Positions 35,436-37,644 of a stretch of DNA of 37,644 bases are shown piece by piece; positions within the stretch are counted from its first letter, which is position 1, and the number at the start of each line of letters is the position of its first letter. The position numbers were made by a program, and so were the translations under genes. The notes beneath the pieces are model-generated. The model saw nothing but the letters and a program-made list of their open reading frames with translations, was not told where the DNA came from and ran no database searches. The stretch is from CAZXIC01 sp964640195 (GTDB taxonomy: Archaea > Iainarchaeota > Iainarchaeia > Iainarchaeales > GCA-2688035). Location of the stretch: NCBI GenBank assembly GCA_964640195.1, contig CAZXIC010000009.1, forward strand, positions 1 to 37,644, given 5' to 3'.

Positions 35436-37644
35436 TTATTTTTTTACTACTTCCACGTCAAAAGAGCCTGTGCCGGACATCATGTTTAAATCGAAGTCCG
35501 TTATTTTTACGCTGTCTTTTAGGACGTATTCCCCTGTTGTCGACAAAAACATTTCATTTAGCTCTGCACCAACGCCTGTAGTTTGAACATCGATGAGGGT
35601 GCCTTGTCCATCATACAATTCGAATCTTCCTACGTAATCATATCCTGCCAGGGTTATTGCCGGCATTTTTATGTACAGGTCATCTTGCCCTTCGTATGGG
35701 CCTCTTCCATTCAGGCTGGTAATCTGGCCTCCTTCCTCCAAGGCGTAATATTCTCTTTCATGTATTTCTATTTCTGCGTATCCTTTGCCGCTTTTTGGCC
35801 CTACCTCTACTTTTGTCACTTCTATTTCGTCTTGCAGCACGTATTTTCCTTCACTGTCAACAAATATTTTGCTCAGGTCTTCTGGGGGCGTTATTTGCCG
35901 TGTATCTATCATGTTGTTTTGGTCGTCGTATAGTTCGAATCGTGCCGATGGTGTTGTTGTTATTGCTTGGGCTATCCCTTTGAATTTAACATAAAGCTCT
36001 TGCCCTGCATTTTTCCCTGTTCCCCTCAATCCGCCAAGTGTTTCGCCTTCTCTCAGAGTTTCTTTTCCTTCTGCAAAGCAATCGTTATCATTTCCTGGGT
36101 CACAAGTGGCAGGGCATATTCCGTCATCGTCCTTGCATTCTTCTCCCGGTTCTTTTTCAGTTATTTCTATCTCTGCATAGCCTACGCCGCTTACCATGCC
36201 TACCGCTATTTTTGTCACTTCAACCTTGTCTTTGAGTATGTATTCCCCTTGGCTGTCGATGAATGTTTCCCCCAAGTCTGCTCCTTGGGCAACTGTTTGC
36301 ACGTCAAGCAAGCTGCCTTGCCCATCGTATACTGCAAACCTTGCTTGGTAGGCTGAGGTCTGCGTTACTGCCTGCAGTTCTATGTACAAGTCGTTTTGCC
36401 CAGCGTATTTTCCTGTCCCCCTCAAGCCGTCTTTTGTTTCTCCCTCTGCCAGCAAGTCATCTTCCGCTTCCGTCACTTCTATCTCTGCATAGCCTTTTCC
36501 GCTGCTTGCCCCAACTGCTATCTTTGTTACCTTTACATTGTCCCTTAAAACGTATTCTCCTGTGCCGTCAACAAAGTCTTCATTCAGGTTTGTTGGCGCG
36601 CTTACGGTTTGCGTGTCTATTAGGGTGCCTGCGCTGTTTTGGAATTTATGGTAAACCTCGAATCTTGCCTGATAGGTTGAGCCAACCTGTGTCACTGCCA
36701 CAAGTTTTATGTATAAGTTTTCCAACCCTATGTAGTTCGCAGTCCCTCTTAAGTTGCCAAGTGTTTCGCCTTCTCTCAGAGTTTCTTTTCCTTCTGCAAA
36801 GCAATCGTTATCATTTCCTGGGTCACATGTAGTTGGGCAAGTGCCATCGTCGTCTTTGCATTCTTCCACAGGCTCTCTACCTATTATAATAACTTTTACA
36901 ACGCCTTTGCTGGTTGTAGGCTCTACCCCAATTGTAGAAATATACACTGCTGTTTTCAGGGCATAGTCTCCGCCTGTGTCAACGAAGTTTTCGTTGAGGT
37001 AGGCACCTTCGCTGAGTGTCTGCTGGTCAACCAGGTTGCCCTCCGAGTCATACAACTCAAACCTGGCGTTATATACACTTGCTGCTGGACCTGCCTGGGC
37101 GACTGCGGCGATTTTTACTGACATCTCTTCCCCCTCATATGTTCCTTTGCCGGTCAGCCCATAGATTGTATCTCCTTCTTCCAACGTGTATTCTTCCTCT
37201 TGCTGTTGGCAATCCGAATCATTGGAAGGAGTGCAATTTTCAGGGCAGTAGCCATCACCGCCCCTGCATTCACTTGTTTTGGTGTTGTAACACTTTTTTG
37301 GTGTCCCTTTGCATTCATCCTTTGTTAACTCATCTCCGTCATCGCAGTCGCTGTCCCTTTGGCATTCATCTTGGGGGGTTATCGGCACTTTTCCCCTGAT
37401 GATACAGAATGCTTCATTTGTTTCTGCATCAAGGTAAACTTCAACTTCTTCCTCGTCCTCGGAAACAGTTACATACCAGTATTCCTTTACCTGCATTTGC
37501 TGCCCACAGCTTTCCCTAATATTATCAATTATTGCGGCAACGTCTTCTGCACTCAGTTTTATTGCAACAATCTTTGCATTCGGGTGTTCTGCCAAAAAAT
37601 CTTGGACTTCTGGCAGGTTTTTCACAAGCTGGGTTGGGTCCAGT
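35436..37644 (-). CDS. Large secreted/surface protein with five tandem domains (5' end outside window)
   Basis: The frame stays open to the window edge, so the true start and any signal peptide lie to the right; 735 codons are visible. Counting from the GTG at 37625, five related domains of about 100 residues lie at 147-248, 282-386, 391-490, 523-623 and 628-729. Each runs 'EGET..GLRGTGKYxGQ..LYIKL.AVTQ', 'ARFELYD..G.LID.QT', 'GEYVLKD.V.VTKI.VG..SGKGYAEIEI'. Three Cys-rich acidic linkers at 120-139, 256-275 and 497-516 share CxxxDGxCPxxCxPxNDxDC, probably disulfide-bonded and calcium-binding. There is no C-terminal membrane anchor. Likely a cell-surface or adhesin-like protein; no enzymatic motif is visible. 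Confidence 0.82.
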   Translation of the reverse strand, partial: LDPTQLVKNLPEVQDFLAEHPNAKIVAIKLSAEDVAAIIDNIRESCGQQMQVKEYWYVTVSEDEEEVEVYLDAETNEAFCIIRGKVPITPQDECQRDSDCDDGDELTKDECKGTPKKCYNTKTSECRGGDGYCPENCTPSNDSDCQQQEEEYTLEEGDTIYGLTGKGTYEGEEMSVKIAAVAQAGPAASVYNARFELYDSEGNLVDQQTLSEGAYLNENFVDTGGDYALKTAVYISTIGVEPTTSKGVVKVIIIGREPVEECKDDDGTCPTTCDPGNDNDCFAEGKETLREGETLGNLRGTANYIGLENLYIKLVAVTQVGSTYQARFEVYHKFQNSAGTLIDTQTVSAPTNLNEDFVDGTGEYVLRDNVKVTKIAVGASSGKGYAEIEVTEAEDDLLAEGETKDGLRGTGKYAGQNDLYIELQAVTQTSAYQARFAVYDGQGSLLDVQTVAQGADLGETFIDSQGEYILKDKVEVTKIAVGMVSGVGYAEIEITEKEPGEECKDDDGICPATCDPGNDNDCFAEGKETLREGETLGGLRGTGKNAGQELYVKFKGIAQAITTTPSARFELYDDQNNMIDTRQITPPEDLSKIFVDSEGKYVLQDEIEVTKVEVGPKSGKGYAEIEIHEREYYALEEGGQITSLNGRGPYEGQDDLYIKMPAITLAGYDYVGRFELYDGQGTLIDVQTTGVGAELNEMFLSTTGEYVLKDSVKITDFDLNMMSGTGSFDVEVVKK
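36033..36104. repeat. 72-bp direct repeat, copy 1, inside the surface-protein gene
   Basis: Identical to 36756-36827, 723 bases (241 codons) away. It encodes the end of a Cys-rich linker and the start of repeat domain 4. Confidence 0.9.
36756..36827. repeat. 72-bp direct repeat, copy 2, inside the surface-protein gene
   Basis: Identical to 36033-36104. It encodes the same linker-to-domain junction before repeat domain 2. DNA identity inside otherwise diverged domains indicates recent duplication or gene conversion. Confidence 0.9.

Noticed and set aside
1..37644. CRISPR array, insertion sequences, rRNA genes
   Set aside because: No regularly spaced repeats, transposase-like frames or rRNA signature segments were seen anywhere in the window.

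Overview
The window is archaeal. It carries a split-type RNA polymerase B'' subunit next to Rpo5/RpoH, AT-rich TATA-like boxes about 25-30 bases before start codons (leaderless transcription), a tRNA with archaeal introns, and a Pyrococcus-type membrane-bound hydrogenase. Many small translationally coupled genes and secreted repeats linked by 'DGxCPxxCxPxNDxDC' segments suggest a DPANN archaeon, perhaps Diapherotrites-like. That placement is inference from gene content only.

Layout. 1-1152: rpoB'' (5' part only), rpoH and a 46-residue basic protein. 1202-4980: HD phosphohydrolase, MscS channel, CPA2 antiporter, DUF1003 protein. 5041-5277: tRNA-Asp(GTC) with two introns, one in the T loop with a textbook bulge-helix-bulge. 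5421-8216: small membrane protein with an in-frame stop near its proper start, an orphan DNA methyltransferase, and a thioredoxin-DsbD/CcdA fusion. 8333-16015: an AT-rich block of about 17 mostly overlapping genes. It encodes DUF5320, ArsR, two MinD/ferredoxin ATPases, a wHTH protein, a CoA-binding protein, two thioredoxins, ferredoxin:thioredoxin reductase, two ferredoxins, a methyltransferase, a 71-residue orphan, a DUF4346-like protein, a HypB-like GTPase with an Fe-S domain and a soluble ABC ATPase. 16094-23077: methyltransferase, thiamine-binding protein, radical SAM, J-domain protein, MBL hydrolase, DUF1847, GIY-YIG, two NifX-like proteins, a membrane protein, TrmO, a CDF-NifX fusion, a zinc ribbon and DUF134. 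23191-23859: an AT-rich orphan with a degenerate HExxH, flanked by short inverted repeats. 24104-24928: hypA and a hydrogenase maturation protease. 24930-32808: complete 14-gene mbhN-A operon on the minus strand. 32886-37644: ZIP transporter, DUF1624 membrane protein, membrane-anchored coiled-coil protein, and a large secreted protein with five repeats that runs off the window.

How it fits together. The hydrogenase keeps both NiFe-binding CxxC motifs, so it should oxidise reduced ferredoxin, evolve H2 and pump ions. HypA and the protease mature it. The AT-rich block could use the same ferredoxin pool to drive a ferredoxin -> FTR -> thioredoxin chain, next to P-loop ATPases and GTPases of metallocofactor-assembly type. 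I regard that block as the best candidate for an undescribed system: a ferredoxin-driven thiol and Fe-S/metal cofactor assembly module. Its function is inferred from domains and co-localisation only.
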